Origin: Sordaria brevicollis
Taxonomy: Eukaryota > Ascomycota > Sordariomycetes > Sordariales > Sordariaceae
Assembly (NCBI GenBank): GCA_033439795.1
Contig: JAUTDP010000014.1
Span: 124,001-188,000, forward strand
DNA: 64,000 nt
Direction of reading: 5' to 3'
The notes beneath the pieces were generated by a model that worked only from the letters and a program-made list of their open reading frames with translations, did not search any database and had not been told where the DNA came from. A program made the position numbers and the translations under genes. Below, one piece after another: positions 61,833-64,000 of the stretch (position 1 is its first letter; every line of letters begins with the position of its first letter).

Positions 61833-64000
61833 TTAACTCCCCCAATAAACACTCTCACTACTCTCCCAAGCAAACCTATTCCCACCATTTCTATTATTTC
61901 TCACCTCCCTTCTCTCCTTGTCTGCCTCTCTCCAGTTATTAATCCTGTCACCAATGGGAGCAGCGTTACCTGTACGGTTTCCATTCCCATTTCCGTGTCC
62001 GTTCCTGGTCACCACCCTCTCTTCTTGCCCAACATGATGATGATGACGATGAAGGTCTTGGTCACGTTGAGCTGCCGCCCCCTCAGATCTGTTATGATGC
62101 GGAGTAAAGCCCGTCGCACCATCAGGTACCAAGCCCGCCGCACCTCCAGGAAGCGCAGACATGCCTGAGATCTGCGAGACGTGCCGAGCGGGATCGATGC
62201 CGTTGGTGTTATCTAGGTCCCAGTAGTAAGAAGGCCGGGTGCTGGGGTGGTTGTGGCGGCGGCCGCGGCTGCTGGAAGCGCTGTAGGGGGTTTGGTGGTC
62301 CATGTGTCTGTGGGTATAGAGGTCGTGGTGGTGGAGAGGGGTATGCGGGACTTGCTGCTGCACATGCGCACGTGTCTCCTGGTGCTGATGATGTTGGTTC
62401 TGCTGCTGCTGTAGACGCTGGTTCTGCAGTTTCTGGAGCACGCTGCGGCGGTGATTCATATGGTTGAGTCGGTTGGAGATTATGTTCTTGTTGGCAGGAG
62501 GCACCCTATCGTCTCCGATACCACTTCCTCCACTGCTTCCACTCTTGCTTCCTACACAGGTGGTAGAAGATGAATGACCACCTGCTGATGGTTGAGATGG
62601 CAGTGATGGAGGAGGAGGAACCCCATGCCAGCTATGTCTGTTGTCGGCATACTCATGATGGATCTCAATCACCGTGTCTTTCTCCTTGACATCGGCAATG
62701 TGGCCATAGCCGCCATCGTAGTAGTACTCGCTCTGGAAAGCGCACGTATCATCAATGTCGAAACGCGGTCGATATTTGCAGTCGCAAGTTGCCCCATTGA
62801 GTCCTCCATGGCCAGGACCACCTCCACGGCCGCCGCCGTTCTTCCTACTATGACCGGGCCGCCAGTGTTTTCCACATGCGTAAAGGACGTCAGGACGGAG
62901 GGTCGAAAGCCTTTGCCATGTCGTCAGGTTGCTCTTCTCGTCCAAAGCCATCATGACACATCCGGCGACCAAGCCCAAGATCATGACAACCGTGATGATC
63001 CACGCACCGACTCGGTCAGCAGTGGTAATCGGCGGATAAGGATCCACAATGCCAAAGGGATCCGTCCTACCAACGTCGCTGCCACCGGCCCCGGGGTCTC
63101 CCGTGCTCGTACCGCCCGTATGGTTAGTAACGGGAGCGGTAACGTGCTGGATCATGTTGGCCAGGACGAGCTCCATCGCCGCCATCTGCTGGCCAACACC
63201 CGTTGTGCCGTCCCACTTGCCTGGTTCTGTCCACTTCAGCCCGCACATGCGGCCGTTGCTGCCGCCAAGACAAGTGGATGTGGCAGCGATGGCGGTAGAC
63301 TCAAGGAGAGGCTTGATGCGAGAGTACGTCCATGGAGCCCACTTGGTTGTAGCTGCCATGGCGCGTGTGAGATAAGCCTTGAAGCTCTGCTGGTCGAGAT
63401 CGCAAAGACCGACGGGCTCGCATGCTACTTCTGTCATGATGTTATGTTGCGGGCCTGTAAAGAAGACATGGAGGCCGGTGATCAGGCCATCAACTCGACT
63501 CCGCCAGATCTCTTGAGTGCTGCCGGTTGTGTAGTTGTACATGGCCGCCGCGCCCAGGAGGAAGGCACCGCTATTGTACGTCCATTGGTACGGAGTGATT
63601 TCGGAGCAGTTTCTCGTGTGTGCCCCATCGTATATGTAGTAGGTTTGTGTATCCATGAACTTGGACGATACCATCCAATCCCACGTCTTGTCTGCCCAGT
63701 CCGCATATGACTGGTTGCCCGTGTAGCGAGCGAGTCGGGCGGCAATGTTGAAGAAGCACGCTTGGGAGATGGAGTTCTTGTAGTCGTAGCCTTGGTTCCA
63801 GGTGAAGATCTGCCAACGAAGCCCTCCACCGCACTCCTGCGTGTCCCACCGAGCAGCTTGCGTGTTGAAGACGGCCTGTGCCAAAGCTAGCCATTGCGGC
63901 TTGTCGCTCGGCGGATCCTGGAACTTGTACTCGGCGGCTGACATGACCGACATTCCCCAAAACCCTTGGTCATCGTTACCTTCTGTCATGGTCTGGTTGG
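61833..64000 (-). CDS. GH76 endo-1,6-alpha-mannanase-like cell-wall enzyme (Dfg5/Dcw1 type), 5' part outside window
   Basis: Dfg5/Dcw1 enzymes process mannans and help attach GPI-anchored glycoproteins to the fungal wall. The frame is open through the window end, so the N-terminus and signal peptide are not seen; 721 codons plus stop are visible. The conserved GH76 core is present: EGNDDQGFWGMSVMSAAEY with the two adjacent Asp residues expected in catalysis, RWDTQECGGGLRWQIFTWNQGYDYKNSISQACFFNIAARLARY, YQWTYNSGAFLLGAAAMYNY, and CGLKW...GVGQQMAAMELVLANM. Behind it, a membrane helix (VGAWIITVVMILGLVAGCVMMAL) is followed by a cytoplasmic-like tail of about 350 residues rich in His, Gln, Gly and Arg. 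That tail replaces the usual GPI signal and is unusual in the yeast enzymes. Confidence 0.88.
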   Translation of the reverse strand, partial: NQTMTEGNDDQGFWGMSVMSAAEYKFQDPPSDKPQWLALAQAVFNTQAARWDTQECGGGLRWQIFTWNQGYDYKNSISQACFFNIAARLARYTGNQSYADWADKTWDWMVSSKFMDTQTYYIYDGAHTRNCSEITPYQWTYNSGAFLLGAAAMYNYTTGSTQEIWRSRVDGLITGLHVFFTGPQHNIMTEVACEPVGLCDLDQQSFKAYLTRAMAATTKWAPWTYSRIKPLLESTAIAATSTCLGGSNGRMCGLKWTEPGKWDGTTGVGQQMAAMELVLANMIQHVTAPVTNHTGGTSTGDPGAGGSDVGRTDPFGIVDPYPPITTADRVGAWIITVVMILGLVAGCVMMALDEKSNLTTWQRLSTLRPDVLYACGKHWRPGHSRKNGGGRGGGPGHGGLNGATCDCKYRPRFDIDDTCAFQSEYYYDGGYGHIADVKEKDTVIEIHHEYADNRHSWHGVPPPPSLPSQPSAGGHSSSTTCVGSKSGSSGGSGIGDDRVPPANKNIISNRLNHMNHRRSVLQKLQNQRLQQQQNQHHQHQETRAHVQQQVPHTPLHHHDLYTHRHMDHQTPYSASSSRGRRHNHPSTRPSYYWDLDNTNGIDPARHVSQISGMSALPGGAAGLVPDGATGFTPHHNRSEGAAAQRDQDLHRHHHHVGQEERVVTRNGHGNGNGNRTGNAAPIGDRINNWREADKERREVRNNRNGGNRFAWESSESVYWGS

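Noticed and set aside
62625..63710. 361-residue plus-strand frame
   Set aside because: Antisense shadow of the GH76 gene, whose own frame has family motifs.

Overview
This window is nuclear DNA of a filamentous ascomycete, most likely Neurospora or a close relative in the Sordariales. Genes are spaced about 1 to 4 kb apart. Introns are short (56 to 137 bp), with GTAAGT-like donors, CTAAC or CTGAC branch sites and CAG or TAG acceptors. The gene families are fungal, and one AT-rich block carries the CpA-to-TpA signature of repeat-induced point mutation (RIP). There are no bacterial operons, CRISPR arrays or phage genes. Exon junctions below were worked out by hand from splice signals and reading phase; no transcript data were available.

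Left part (1-20400): the 3' end of an Rqc2/NEMF-like ribosome quality-control gene; phosphatidylinositol synthase (4 exons); a secreted protein with long Gly-Gly-Asn repeats (minus, 3 exons); a 4 kb stretch without recognisable genes; a secreted S1/P1 nuclease (minus, 3 exons); a PQ-loop vacuolar amino-acid transporter of the Ypq1 type (5 exons); a 1032-residue single-exon protein with a Lys/Glu repeat tail; and a weakly supported low-complexity ORF.

Middle (20400-43165): a C2H2 zinc-finger protein (minus) whose C-terminal part seems to continue in another frame; a Zn2Cys6 transcription factor (minus, 6 exons); a Brr6/Brl1 nuclear-envelope protein (minus) divergent from the elongation factor IWS1 (plus), sharing a 727 bp promoter; an SRPK-type kinase (minus); and a possible first exon of a small protein. 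Several of these act in the nucleus (IWS1 in elongation, SRPK in splicing-factor phosphorylation, Brl1 in pore assembly). Apart from the shared BRL1/IWS1 promoter, the gene order suggests no cluster.

Right part (43166-64000): a 2.2 kb element bounded by a perfect 29 bp inverted repeat and TA duplications, with a heavily RIP-mutated core but nearly unmutated ends; a seven-helix rhodopsin-domain membrane protein (minus, 5 exons); an acidic-tailed protein of unknown function (minus) whose frame continues beyond a single TAG; a secreted tyrosinase with all copper histidines (plus, 5 exons); a three-repeat Myb protein (plus); and a GH76 cell-wall mannosidase/transglycosidase of the Dfg5/Dcw1 type (minus, running off the window).

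The main leads for follow-up are the transposon-like element with its apparently nested RIP-mutated core, the in-frame TAG in the acidic protein, the displaced C-terminal frame of the zinc-finger gene, and two stop-free introns whose lengths are multiples of three. I did not find a convincing new multi-gene system.
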